From assembly GCA_022559845.1 (NCBI GenBank), contig CM040129.1, forward strand, positions 2,108,001 through 2,172,000: a stretch of 64,000 nucleotides of DNA. Direction: 5' to 3'. The stretch is from Amorphophallus konjac (lineage: Eukaryota; Streptophyta; Magnoliopsida; Alismatales; Araceae). The notes beneath the pieces are model-generated. The model saw only the letters and a program-made list of their open reading frames with translations, had not been told where the DNA came from and searched no databases. Positions 40,552 to 53,100 of the stretch are shown one piece after another. Numbering within the stretch: position 1 is the first letter of the stretch; each line of letters opens with the position of its first letter. The translations under genes were made by a program, and so were the position numbers.

Positions 40552-41257
40552 TGTTGGCACTCAAAATATGATCCTTTGGCAACCAAGCCGCAAAGATGAA
40601 TGATACGGCCCACTGAAGCACAGAAGCCGATAAAGATCAACTTATCAAGAGAACCCCTCAAGCTGACGAAGCCCTGAGCCACCTTGAAGGGAACATCGGG
40701 GACTTTACCTCAGGAGAGTCGAAGTGAACCCGCAACCAACCGGCAGCGCGATCAAGCCTGCCCAATGATCCGGCATCGACCTCGTCATGTCGCTACCCAG
40801 CATCCGTCGCCCGACCAAGGACGACGGTCTACCCAATGACTCTCCTAAGGAGGAAGAATGTCCTCGGCCATCCGCAACAAGGGGCCGAAGGTTCTGTCAG
40901 CAGAAGACCCCGATTACCCGGCACGGGTTCGGCTTCTCGCCATAGTGGGCCCGTTAGTGGCCGATTGATCACCGTTCAAGGTGGAATTGTCCAGGATGTA
41001 ACGTCATCCTGCAAGGAAGCTTCGAGCACGAGTCCGCCTCAGTCAAAAGCACAAATCACAGTGCCGAAGGCTGTATCAGCAGGACACCCGTGTGCTCGGA
41101 CCAGACACACACGAAGTCTTGTTTAAGGCCGTTCGTCGTATCAAGAGCTTCGTCAACACCCCATCAAGGCCCTCGATGGCCAGGGCGAGAGGAACAGTCG
41201 ACGGGAGCTTCCGGAATCATCTCTGGGCCCACCGACTGGACACGCCAAGTGAACAGG

Positions 41258-41376
41258 TTAAAACGGCGCCGTCAAACCGGCGCGCCAAGAACAATAGGGG
41301 GTGTTCCCCGGCGCTGTCGAACCGGCGCGCAAAAGCCAAATGGGGCTTCTCCCCGGCGTCGTCAATCCGGCGCGCC
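41258..41376. promoter_or_regulatory. CGGCGCCG/CCGGCGCG motif triplet in U3 of element 3, 45-bp period
   Basis: Begins with TTAAAACGGCGCC. Three copies of CGGCGYCGTCRAACCGGCGC-like sequence start at 41264, 41309 and 41354, exactly 45 bases apart. They lie 30-150 bases upstream of the TATA box. Repeated in the 3' LTR from about 62981. Confidence 0.82.
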
Positions 41377-41404
41377 TCTTCCTGGGGCGCCGAATTAACC
41401 ATAA

Positions 41405-41418
41405 GGCTATATATAGCC
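41405..41418 (+). promoter_or_regulatory. TATA box of element 3 LTR
   Basis: GGCTATATATAGCC, itself a perfect 14-base palindrome. The 3' LTR copy has GGTTATATATAGCC near 63127. Confidence 0.75.
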
Positions 41419-42663
41419 TGCCCTCGGCCAAATAAAAGAGGAGACCGGATCAAAAAAAAAGAGAGGGGAGAGGAAAATCAGAAGAAAAATAAAAAGAGAG
41501 CCAATCGTCCGAGAGCGAGAGCGAGAAGTCTTGGGGGAGAAGAAAGGGTTTCCACTGAGGGCCGCTGTGATCCTCCTCTGTCCGTTCGCTCGAAGCCCTC
41601 CGTAGTCGGAGAAGAGGAGCTAGTTCCGATACTCTACTCTGGAGAAGAAGCTTAGGTGGGTTTCGTGATTTGCTTCTGACGATTCTCTCCGATCTCTCTC
41701 TTCTGATGTAATGTAAATGAAGCGGGAAGGGCGATGATATGAGCCCTCTCTCCCTTCATCATCTCTTTCTCCTCCCCTTTTCTCGAAAAACCCCTGCGCG
41801 GGTGCGATACTGTAGCATCCTGGGCGATGATATGAGCCAGCGACGCCCTGCTTCTTCTAACTTTGTTTACCCCTCCTATTTCCGGCTTGAATGCTGACTA
41901 TGGGATGCAGAGCATTTGTAACGATCCATCTGGGCATTCGCCCTTTCTATATTTGAATAAAATCACCAATACCTATATACATATCCGAAGATTCGTTGCC
42001 ATATACTGGATCGAGGTCTCTTCCGTGGTTTCTCCGATGTATACGCCCTAATGATTTCAAGGGCAACAGTGATATCACCCTCTCCCCAGGGGTTTCTTCT
42101 CGCATCAATTTCTATTCCGTGGAGGGCCATTGGCCAGAGGAAGGCACCTCGATGCTCCCCTGGTCAGAGCCCCGGGACCTTCTCCCATCGCCCTCCTTCC
42201 GTTCCCAGTCATGAATGGAGGGGGATGGGGGTATCCCCATAATCAAAACGCATCGTCTGTGGGTATTAATGTCTTTCTGTTCGTTATGCTGATTGTTCAA
42301 TGGTTTGCCCTCCCTCGGTTGTGGAAAGCCACAAGCTAACAAGCTACTCTCTATGCTAACAGGCTAACTCCGATATCAACATAATCCCCCTTGCTAGCTA
42401 GTCAACCGGCTGGTTTATCATGTGCATAGTCTAATTAACTCCTTTCTATCGAATACATCCTGTCCTGTCCTACTCATGACGATTTTCCGAAGAGTTTGTC
42501 CGACAGGGAGAGGGGACATTCCCCATGAATCACCAGTGGATCACAGGGTCATACCCCTTCGTGGTATGTATCCTCATGATCTGTTCGGTGAACATAAACA
42601 GGGCTTTGGCCCAACATCAAATCCACTATCCTCAAGGATATCGTGGTGGCCACGGGTTGGAAA

Positions 42664-42870
42664 CCTCTCACAGGCTAGTCCTCGAGGGCTTCTCTTCCCT
42701 ATTGGCTGTCCCTTTCGATCGTGATTTGGCTATGAGTCGAGTGCCCCTCGTAGGCTAGCCCTCGGGGTTACCTTCTCTTATTGGTCATCTCGTCTGATCA
42801 CCTTTTAACCCACGGAATGATGGTGCCCCTCGTAGGCTAGCCCTCGGGGTTTCCTATCCCTTTGGGTCTA
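42664..42870. repeat. three imperfect repeats in element 3 LTR
   Basis: CCTCGTAGGCTAGCCCTCGG occurs twice (near 42747 and 42836) and a related CACAGGCTAGTCCTCGAGG once (42669), each followed by a TTCTCTTCCCTATTGG-like sequence. Period about 80-90 bases. Confidence 0.7.
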
Positions 42871-43200
42871 CCGGCCGCCGTTGCGCCACCCGACTTTTAG
42901 GGGTTTACTCCGCCACGTGAGTACTCCCTACGTCTCCCCGACAATCCTTTGTGATAGGGAGATGCTGCCGAAATTCCGGCTCGAACGAGTTTAAACTCGG
43001 AACAATCGCCGCGCTCGAGTCTGGACCTCGCGCGAGCCCATGATTCGACCGTTGGATAGCTTGGGACCGATTCGATGAATGATAAACTCAATAAATTCTC
43101 AAAACCCTCCAAAAACCTTTTAATAAATCCATGAATAAACTGATGAAGCTCATGTTTCCATGAAGTCGGGTTAATTCGGCGCTTCATGCACGATAATGCC

Positions 43201-43279
43201 TTAAAACGGCGCGCCCTTCCCGGTGCGCTCTTTCCGGCGCGCCCTTCCCGGCGCGCCCCAGCTCCCCACGCCGTTTTAA
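43201..43279. repeat. TTAAAACGGC inverted repeat in element 3 LTR
   Basis: Ten-base perfect arms, TTAAAACGGC at 43201-43210 and GCCGTTTTAA at 43270-43279, with GGCGCGCC repeats between. Further GCCGTTTTAA and GCCGTTTCAA half-sites follow at about 43310 and 43342. Confidence 0.78.
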
Positions 43280-44054
43280 CAGGGTTTCCCCTTTACCTAT
43301 GGTTCTGGCGCCGTTTTAAACCTTTTACCTACGTTTCAGGGCGCCGTTTCAAGCGTTTTAGCTCCTTTCTTCGCATGCACTGCACCGGTTTCGCTCCGAA
43401 TCGTGTCGTCGCGTCATTCCAACCCTTTTCCCACTCATGGGATGATTTCCTATGCTAATCACAGAAGGATGCAAGCTCCTCAACCAAATAAACTAATAAA
43501 ATTAGCATGTTCAAGCTTGAATCGATATGTCTCGAATCCTTGCCGTCACGTCTTGGTCCAAGTATTCATGTCACGTTAATGCATGCCCGAACGTGTGCAT
43601 CTTGGTATATCAAATAACATTGCCAGAAGGTCAGGTTACGCCTGATTGGAGGCTTTGTTACGCGTGAAGGTGGCCTTCGAGCCTAAGTCCTCCGCCGTGT
43701 ACCAGGGTCCACCCTAACAAATCGTGTGTAGTCAATCGTATCATCCTGCATGATCACTTGCCTGCTCTGTACCCTTTATTCGGCTTTGACAGCCCGATAT
43801 CTCGGTAATTAATCAAAGGTGTTCCCTCCTCGTGGGGGATGTAATTAACGCCATAGCCTTTATGGTATGGCGGACTGCTGGTCCCGACCGAACCTCACAT
43901 TCGCCCGACATGGGTCAGAATGAGCGCACAATAAAATCGTCACTCATGTGACTGGCACGCCCGCGTCGTCAATCAGTCAGTTGATTACCAGTTAGTCAAA
44001 TGGTTGATCGATACGCGAACGAAAAGGAAAGGAAAAAACACGCTGAAACAAGTC

Positions 44055-44073
44055 TGGCACGCCCGGTGGGACC
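44055..44073 (+). other. probable primer-binding site of element 3
   Basis: TGGCACGCCCGGTGGGACC starts four bases after the inferred LTR end. The TGG-initial, GTGGG-containing form resembles primer sites of other Tat elements. The tRNA is not assigned. A second TGGCACGCCCG at 43953 is an alternative. Confidence 0.6.
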
Positions 44074-44129
44074 AGTGTCACCTTTCATCTCTTTGCCGAG
44101 ATATCCGGGCTTCGAAGCCCTTTCAAAGG

Positions 44130-44160
44130 CTACTGATTATTTCCCTGTTTGTCTTTGTAG
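44130..44160 (+). promoter_or_regulatory. possible 3' splice site before the element 3 start codon
   Basis: TTATTTCCCTGTTTGTCTTTGTAG followed by GCAAACAATG: a strong polypyrimidine-AG acceptor eight bases before ATG 44168. A possible donor CTTAG|GTGGGT lies at 41654 in the LTR. If used, it removes most of R/U5 and the primer site from a spliced mRNA. Confidence 0.35.
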
Positions 44161-44167
44161 GCAAACA

Positions 44168-47100
44168 ATGACAACTCATGGAATAGCTGGCGTCGACTTC
44201 GATCAGTCGATAGTCGCTGGACACGCGCAAGGGTACCTGGCGGTACCCATGGAATTCGGCAGCTTCCCTGCCGCGGTAGGCTTCCCCAACTTCTTGGGGT
44301 TAGCCTTCGTCGATATCCTGGAGGTCGAAGCCCCAGAACCTGCCGAGGAAGTCGCGGAGAAGATGGAGCCTCTGAAGGTCCCCCGCTGCGACGACTTGCT
44401 CAAGAATCCAGCCCCGGCCGCTAGCTGCATGGTGCACCACGTTGTACGTGGGATGCACCCCGCTATCGCCAACAAACACCCTGGAGGACGTCAGCGTCGC
44501 CAGGTCCGCAGGAACGCTACTGTGATCACCGGAACTGTGTCTCAGTCCGGGAAATCAATGCTGGTTGGAGGCATGCGCGTCTTCCTCAACGGACGTACGG
44601 CACGGGTGACCCCGGACCGAGTCATCCCCAACGTTCCTGTCCACAACACATATCAAGCCCTTACTGGAAGGAGGGCAGAAATGGAAGAAGCCGGCCACCA
44701 TGGCCAAGGAAACCCGGCACTCAAGCCGAGGAAGTTCAAACAGGTGTGGGTTCCCAAACGGACCCGACCTGTCCACCAGCTGACACCCATCCGCCGCCAT
44801 CCTGTGAATGATGATGCGGAAGTGATAAGAGAAAGGGGCCTACCCCCGAAGATGGAAGAAGAGGTGGTTGCGGATCCTCCGCGCCACAGAAGTTTCCGGG
44901 CTACGGCCCGTCAAGTCAACGTCCCTGCCACGGGGCGAAGATTCCAACAGCCAGCCGACAGAGCTCGACTGGCCTACATTCCTCCTGCGGGAGGCCGACC
45001 ACTATCCCCCGTACTACACCCAGAACGGGGTCGAGAAGAAATGACCTGTTTAGTCAGAAGCTATTTCCGAGGTTTAGGCAACCCCTCACTCGGACAGCAG
45101 CGGTTGATGCAAACAATCGCCACTGAGGAAGAGTACTGCCCATCGGCAGCACATGAAGAAGAGATGGAAGATAGTATGATGCTGTCGTCGGTCGACGACA
45201 ACGGATACGATGACGGCTTTGAGATCGAAGCCGATGAAGCCTTCCCCGAGCGGGAAGAAAGAAGAAGAGTTTCTGTGTTCGATAGGCTGACCTTTCCGCA
45301 ACAAGCCAGACGGAGGGTCCATCGACAGAGAAGAAGGATGCAGGTCTTTACTTGCAACATGGCCGGTATATCTAGCCGATATGGGGGGCTTCCTGAAGAC
45401 TCCCAAGAACTGGCTCAATTGGCCGTACGGCCCGGGCCAGCTACCCGTAGAACAGAAGCGGCAAGAGAGCTTCTGGCAACCATGAGAGGGAAACAACCCC
45501 AGGTCTACCTCCACTGGGATGATAAAGCCCCCGTCTTGACCGCTAATGTGGTGACGACGGAAGAAGAAGACGACGTACTCCTTGACATCCTGCCTGAGGG
45601 TACGTCCGGGGAAACAACAGAGGGTGTCCCCACCACTATAGATCCATCAGTTCTGATGCTGCTGCAAAAATATCAATGGGAAATAGATTCCCTGAAGAAA
45701 CAGCTGATAGAAAAGACTGAGCACTCATCAGCTTCTAAACCACCCGAAATCCAGGGTGAATCATCCCGGGGAGCGGCTCGTCGAGACGACCCTCCACCGC
45801 TCTACGCAGTGTCCCAGCCGTCAGAACCAAGCATGGCGACTGCACAACAGCGGCCGCCACAGCCTCAGCCGCTGCTACCTCCAGTGCTCCCCCAGGTGCA
45901 CCCGACACCCCCGCTGCTGCGTCCTCCACAGGCGACCACCCTGGTCACCCCGTACCTGCAGCCAGCACACTTCTATCCAGAACCGGTTGACCCCACGGTC
46001 GTGAACCGGATGATGGTGGAAAGGATGATTGAGCTGAAGCTCGCAGAGAAGAGTGAAGGCGACTACGTCGCGTTCGATGCCTATCGGGTGCCCTACCCAC
46101 AACACCATGCGGCTAAACGACTGCCCCCGGGGGTCAACAAGCCGCCTAAATTTGACAAATTCAACGGGAAAGGATCCCCTAAAGAACATATTGCTTACTA
46201 TATGACCGTTATGGGTGATCTGGCCACCGACGAGTCATATCTGCTGAAATTCTTCGGGTCCTCGCTGACGGGGCTCGCATTTGAATGGTACTCCAGCCTT
46301 TCGGCCGGGTCAATTAATGACTGGTCGGATATGCAGAGGAAGTTCAGAGAAAGATTCCATGTCACAGAGAGGGAGGTCACAGTGGCCGAACTCTACTCAA
46401 CAAAACAAAGGGCAGATGAAACAGCCCTTGATTACATCAAGAGGTGGAGGAACCTCGGAATGAGGTGCAAGCGGCCCCCGCATCAGGAGGACGCTGTGCA
46501 AATATGTAAACAAAACCTCAGGAGGGAGGTCCTGGAAAAGATGATTGGTATGGAAATTCGGTCGTTCGACCGGCTGAATAATGTGGTGGCTGAGGTGGAG
46601 GCTTTTCTAGCCAAGCCTGTCCCGACGTCGACTGCCAGCACAGCCCAGAAAGGCAAGGCTGCGGAACGGCGTCCCACACCTAAAGAAGCGAATGCGCTTG
46701 ATATCAAGGCGTTCGAACAACAGAAGGAGAAAGGCAAGAAAGCGGCTCCCCCGCAACCTGCGAAAGCTCCAGATGATAAAGAAGGTCCTTCGCTGAGGGA
46801 CAAAATGAAAAAAGCTTATTCCTTTCCAAAAGACAAGACCCGAGTCCTGTTCGACTGGGTAACAGAATACAGCATGGTCACTCTGCCCGAACCAAGGAGG
46901 CCGGAGGACCTGAAAAGAAAAGACAGTCCGAGATTCTGCCCCTACCACCAGATGTTGGGACATCCAATCGAAGACTGCTATGTTTTCAAAGACGTCATCG
47001 AAGGGATGGTGAAAAAGAATGAGATAGAGCTGGGAGAGTACAAAGTAGACCCTCCTCAGCCACATGAAGCCCCTTTCAGGAGGGCAGCAATCAACATGAT

Positions 47101-50100
47101 CTCCCTCTACCAGGCATTACCTGAGGAGATCTCTGAAGCAAGCACACGGAGCACCTACGAAATCCATTTCCTGGAGCCCGTGAAAGAACAACAGGGGTGG
47201 CAGCAAATCCCTGTGAAGCACAAGAAGAAGAGGGCACCTCGCCCAAAAGAGGGGGCACATATCCGTGGCATTACACCCCGGCCTGCTCCGCCAGTGGTAG
47301 CACCCGTATGGGTCACTCCACCTACAGCTGTCAGAATACATACACCTAACAGGAGGAGACAAACTCCGCTGCCAGTAATCAAGGAAACCAATCCTGGAGT
47401 CCTTCGACTGCAACACCTAATTGAAGGGCTGGATGAATATGTGCAGCCCGAACTGAAACCTCTGCTGGTACGGGACCACGTCCCATGGCAAGAGCTGGAG
47501 CAACTCTCACTCAAGCAAGGGGAGGAAGCTGAAGCAGCACCACCTCAAGAGAGCAACCTGTTCTGGGGGCAAGCACCTGCAGAAACCAAAAAGAAGAAAA
47601 AGCAAAAGAAGAAGAAAAGAAAGGCCGCTGGGGCCCATAAAATACAGGTCGTCTCCTGCAATACCCTGTCAGCACTCTTCAACCTACCCGGAGAAGAGGA
47701 AGAAGAAGAAATTTGCTTCACACCCCATGCTGGGGGAGGCAAGGCCGAGGCCGCAACTGCTGCGCATGCCACTCGGTCAGGCCGAAAATGGGGGCGCCAG
47801 CCACCACCCAATCACAACATTATGTTCAGAGGGGAGCAACCCTACAAGACGCCTCCGCCGGAAGTTAAGGGAGCCCAAATCCCTCCTCCGTCAGGCCTAT
47901 ACAACAAGAGTGGGGGCAAGTCAGTCCCTTCATTCCTTGAATTTATGAAGATGTCAAAAGGGAAGCAGCCCTGCCAAGAGGCTAACCCTACACCCGGGGT
48001 CATTCACCCGCAGCCAGCGCAATCTACTGAGGATGCAAATGCAGATGGAGCTTGCCCTACAGCAGCTAATAAAGAAGACCCGACAGCCGGTGCCAGTCAA
48101 GAGGGTGCCGAGTCCGAGGAAGATGAAGCAGGTCCGTCTGGACCCACAAATCAAAACCTCCCCAAGCCCAGATGGGCTGAAGAGATGAAGCTCGCCAATG
48201 TCCGGGCTGGGAGCCGAATAATGAAGTTGCTCAAGAAGCTCCCCGCTCGATTTACGATCTGGGAAATTCTCTCCTTGAGTGAAGAAACTCGACAGGCGAT
48301 CATCACTGCTCTGCAGACGCCTGCTCATTTTGAAGCCTGCGTAGCTGAGGCTATACCAGAAGCCAGTATGACCTTCTCTCCAGAAGACATGCTACTGCCT
48401 ACTGCCAGCCACAACAGGCCGCTATATATGAAAGGGCATCTGAATGGAAGAGAACTGAACCGGATTCTGATCGATCCTGGTGCAGCAGTCAACATCCTGC
48501 CATACAGAATATACGAGAGGTACCACTTTAATGTGCATCTCGAGAAAGTCGGGGATATGCGTATCGCTGGCTTCAACCAAAAATGTGAAGTATCTATGGG
48601 GGTGGCAGAGTTCACACTGACCCTGGCAGATTTCACTACAACGGTGCAGTTTCATGTCATTGACTCTCGCACCTCCTACAAAGCACTGCTCGGCCGCCCA
48701 TGGCTGCATGAAAATATGGTGGTGCCCTCCACGCTCCACCAATGCATCAAATACAGCCTCCAGGGGAAGGAGGAGAGGATATTTGCTGACATCCACCCAT
48801 TCGAGGTGTTTGAATGTCACTTGGCGGACGCCAACCTATATACGGGGTCTCCCCGGAAGGTTTCTGAAGCTGAAGCCCCCGTAGGGGCATCGAAGAATAG
48901 ATCGGGTGACGGTTGGTATCCACCACCGCCGCGCGGATATGTCAAGCCGAAGGTGGTCTCCCACATCACGGCTTCTGGAAATGTCGGCAGGGTGACACCC
49001 CCAGCATTATACCCCAAAGCTAAGGAAGTACATGTCGATCGACAGCACGACCGCATCGGAGTCCCGGCCGGCCTCACCAAGCCAGTCTCCGGCCTCAATG
49101 ATCCCACTGTCGAACCTTTCAAAGCCTGGGAGGTGACACAGGAAGATGGGCCCAGCAGCTTGTTCTATACAGCTGAGGAGCATCCCACTCAGGAAGACAC
49201 AGACTGCAGCCTCCCTGAGGATCTAGCCAACCCGCGGGTTCCTGTTCAGGGCCTGGCATTTACAACTGATCGAACGGCCAGGATGTTTCAAAAGCAACAC
49301 ATCCCTCCCGATCAGTCTCAGAAACGCAAGGAAGCTTTCCAGAAGATGTGGTATCCTGCAAATCTGGATAAGGAAATGAGGCGTGTCTCTCAACATCCAG
49401 GGTTGGGCTTCACCCTGGAAGACTACTATTACAGTGGGCGGTACGAGGTGGATACTATCTCCGCCTTCTATCCTACTGAAGATAGCCCTCTGAGGGCAAC
49501 CTTTGATGAGTATCCGGCGGAAGCCGAATATCTTGAACTCGTTCAATCCCGAAATCAAGAAGCAGAAACCTCGGTCCCTTGCCGATGCTGGGAGCAGGTT
49601 CACCCTGAAGAAGCGGCCTTTCAAGCCGAATTTGATACGGCTAGCAGCAGCGAAGCCGAAGACATTCAAGAAGTAGGGGTCTCTCCCTCTACAGGGGTCC
49701 TACTAATGACAACTTCAACACCCTTTCTGCTAATCAGGGAGGCCTTGGTCGACTCCAATCAAGGGGAGCCAGCTACCAGAGAAGAAAAAGCCACTTCTGC
49801 GGAAGATACAACTGTCCCAGAAGGCGAAACTTCCTCAACTTCTGCTACAAAATCAGCATGCTGTCTGAGCCGGGCAGTGAACGGTTACCAGCCTGTCATG
49901 GCTGTAATCTCATCTGCAAACACCAAGGCTGCTCTTTCGTCCTTGGAAGCTGCAACGGCAATGGATCTGCTAATAGAACAATCCACCCAGCCGCTAGCAC
50001 AAGAGATCAAGAAACCTCAGGAAGCTCTGACGGTGTCTGACGAGGAAGTCGAAGTGCTCGACCCTCAAGATGGCGTTCCAGACTTCGTTGACCTCCAACC

Positions 50101-53100
50101 GGCGCCTCCGGAAATAGAAGACGGAGGCCAAGCCACAGTCGATGAACTGATAGAAGTCAACCTGGGAGATGAGAAGGACCCTAGGCCTACCTTCCTCAGT
50201 GCCCAACTATCCCCAGAAGAACGGGAGCTGTACATTCAACTACTGCTAGAATACCGGGATTGCTTCGCCTGGACTTATAAAGAGATGCCAGGTCTAAGCC
50301 CCGCTGTCTCACAACATGAGCTGGCAATCAACCCTGAAGCCGAGCCGGTGAAGCAACCACCGCGGCGCATGAGGCCAGAGCTCATCACCCAAATTTGCGC
50401 TGAAGTCGACAAGCTCATTGACGTGGGATTTGTTGAAGAAAACCAGTACACCACATGGCTGGCGAATATCGTCCCCGTGAAAAAGAAGAATGGACAGATC
50501 CGGATATGTGTCGACTTCCGAGATCTAAATAAAGCCTGCCCCAAAGATGATTTCCCGGTACCAATAACCGAGGTCATGATTGATGCTACAACCGGCCATG
50601 AAGCCCTGTCATTCATGGATGGGTCTTCCGGCTACAATCAGATTTGGATTGCGGAGCGCGACCGAGTCCATACTGCTTTCCGAACTCCTAAAGGCATTTA
50701 TCATTACAAGAGAATGCCATTCGGACTAAAGAATGCCGGCGCAACCTATCAGCGCGCAATGACCAAAATCTTTGATGAATTGCTCTACCACAAGGTCGAG
50801 TGCTACATAGATGATCTGGTGGTCAAAACCAGAAGAAAAGAAGATCATCTGCAAGACCTCCGGATTATTTTTCAGAGGCTGAGGCAGCATGAGCTAAAAA
50901 TGAACCCTATGAAATGTGCGTTCGGAGTGTCGAGCGGAAAATTCTTGGGCTTCATCGTCCGATATCGGGGAATCGAGATAGACCCCGCAAAGATCAAGGC
51001 GATTCAGGGGTTACCCCCGCCAAGGAACATCTCCGAGCTGAGATCACTACAGGGCCGTTTGGCTTATATCCGGCGTTTCATTTCCAATTTGTCAGGGCGA
51101 TGCCAGCCTTTTCACAAGTTGATGATGAAAGATGTCCCCTTTTATTGGGATGAAGATTGCCAGGCAGCCTTCGACAAGCTAAAAGACTACCTGAAAACTC
51201 CTCCAGTGTTGGGCGCACCGGTGAAAGGACGACCATTGATACTGTATATAGCAGCTACACATAATTCTCTGGGGGCAATGCTGGCCCAGAATAATGAAGA
51301 AGGGAAAGAACAAGCCCTCTATTACCTCAGTCGGAGACTGGTCAGAACTGAAGAGAAATATACTTATATTGAGAAGATCTGCCTGGCACTAGTCTTCGCA
51401 GTCAAAAAGCTCCGGCATTATATGTTGTCGCATGAAATCAGCTTGGTGTCCAAGGAGGATCCCCTGAAATATATCATGTCCCAGCCGGCACTCAAAGGCC
51501 GCCTAGGCAAATGGGCGGTGATCCTTATGGAGTTTGATGTCTCCTACGTGCCGCGCAAGGCCGTCAAGGGCCAAGCTATTGCAGACTTCTTCGCTGAGCA
51601 CCCAGTGCCCGGGGATCGCCCGTTGGAGCCAGAGCTTCCTGAAGATGAAACCCTAGAAGCCGCGCAAGTACAGCCCTCCTTATGGCAACTGTACTTTGAT
51701 GGCGCTTCCAGAATTGACACCTCTGCCACCGGGTCAGCCAGGGTCAGAGCAGGAGCAGGCATAGTCCTGAAATCCCCAGACGGAGAAGTGGTGCATACAT
51801 CCTGTTCCATAAACAAGCAATGCACAAACAATGAAGCAGAATATGAAGCCCTGATAATCGGGTTGCAGATTGCTCTGTCCATGGGAATTCAGATGCTGGA
51901 AGCATTCGGAGACTCCATGCTAGTTATAAAACAGCTGGAGGGAGAGTTCGAGGTGCGAAAGCAAGAGCTCCTCCCCTATCACCAGTTGGCAACTCGCCTG
52001 ATGTCAAGATTTTACTTCATCAGCATCAAGCACATCAATCGAGGCCGGAATGCTCAGGCAGACGCCCTCGCTAAGCTGGCCAGTTCATTGGCGGTCCCGC
52101 CAGACACAAGCCTGAATATAACAGTGATCAACCGCCGACAGGTCCCCAGCGTAGCAGAGGTTCTGGCCGACGAACAAGAGATGGAAGTAGCAGTCATCGA
52201 AGGGGTTCAGCAGCCCGACTGGCGAGAGCATCTCCTACGCTGGTTTCAACACCAGCAACTTCCAAAAGAAAAGGAACAGAGAATGAAGCTCCTGAGGATC
52301 AAGGATTCTTACGAGATGAGAAGCGGGACCTTGTTCCGAATTATGGCAGATGCCCGAAGGAAAGTCCTACTCCGTTGCTTGTCTTCAGCAGAAGCAGGAC
52401 AGGTGATGCAGGAAGTCCATGCAGGATCAGCTGGAGCACACCAGGCTGGCCCGAAAATGAAAATTGAGATAAAAAAGTTGGGTTACTATTGGCCCACTAT
52501 ATTTGATGATTGCTGCAAGTTTGCCAAAGCTTGTCAGAAATGTCAAGAACATGCTAATGTGGCAAGGAGACCTCCAGTGCCACTGCATCCCACCCTACCG
52601 AGCTGGCCATTTGCTCAATGGGGCACGGACGTGGTAGGGCCGCTGCCAGCATCTTCATCAGGGTGCAAATACATCTTAGCAGCTACAGACTACTTCTCCA
52701 GATGGGCAGAAGCAATAGCACTAAGAGATGTGACGGGAGAGCTAGTTGCAAGATTCTTCCGGCAGAATGTAATATTTCGGTTCGGAATCCCCAGCCGAAT
52801 CATCTCTGACAATGGCAGCCATTTCAGAAACCAGAAGGTTTATCGGCTGGCCGACAAATACAAAATTGACTGGAGGACATCGTCCCCCTACAACCCTCAG
52901 GCCAACGGACTCGCAGAAGCCTTTAACAAGACACTGTGCACGTTGCTGGCAAAGACTGTCAAGTCTAATAAAAAGGATTGGGAAGAAAGGATGTACGAAG
53001 CACTTTGGGCTTATCGTACTGTCTACAAGACCCCAACCGGCTGTTCACCTTTCTCCCTTGTCTATGGGTCGGAAGCTGTAGTGCCGATTGAACTTGAAGT

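Larger units (their letters stand above)
40552..44050 (+). repeat. 5' LTR of element 3 (about 3.5 kb)
   Basis: Start fixed by alignment with the 3' LTR at 62274 (TGTTGGCACTC). End placed at GAAACA, four bases before the primer site; it cannot be checked against the truncated 3' LTR. Contains U3 motifs and a TATA box at 41408. Confidence 0.85.

Noticed and set aside
44000..44167. ATG at 44000 as start of the element 3 polyprotein
   Set aside because: It lies inside the LTR and the frame would be translated across the primer site. ATG 44168 follows an acceptor-like site and is the better start.
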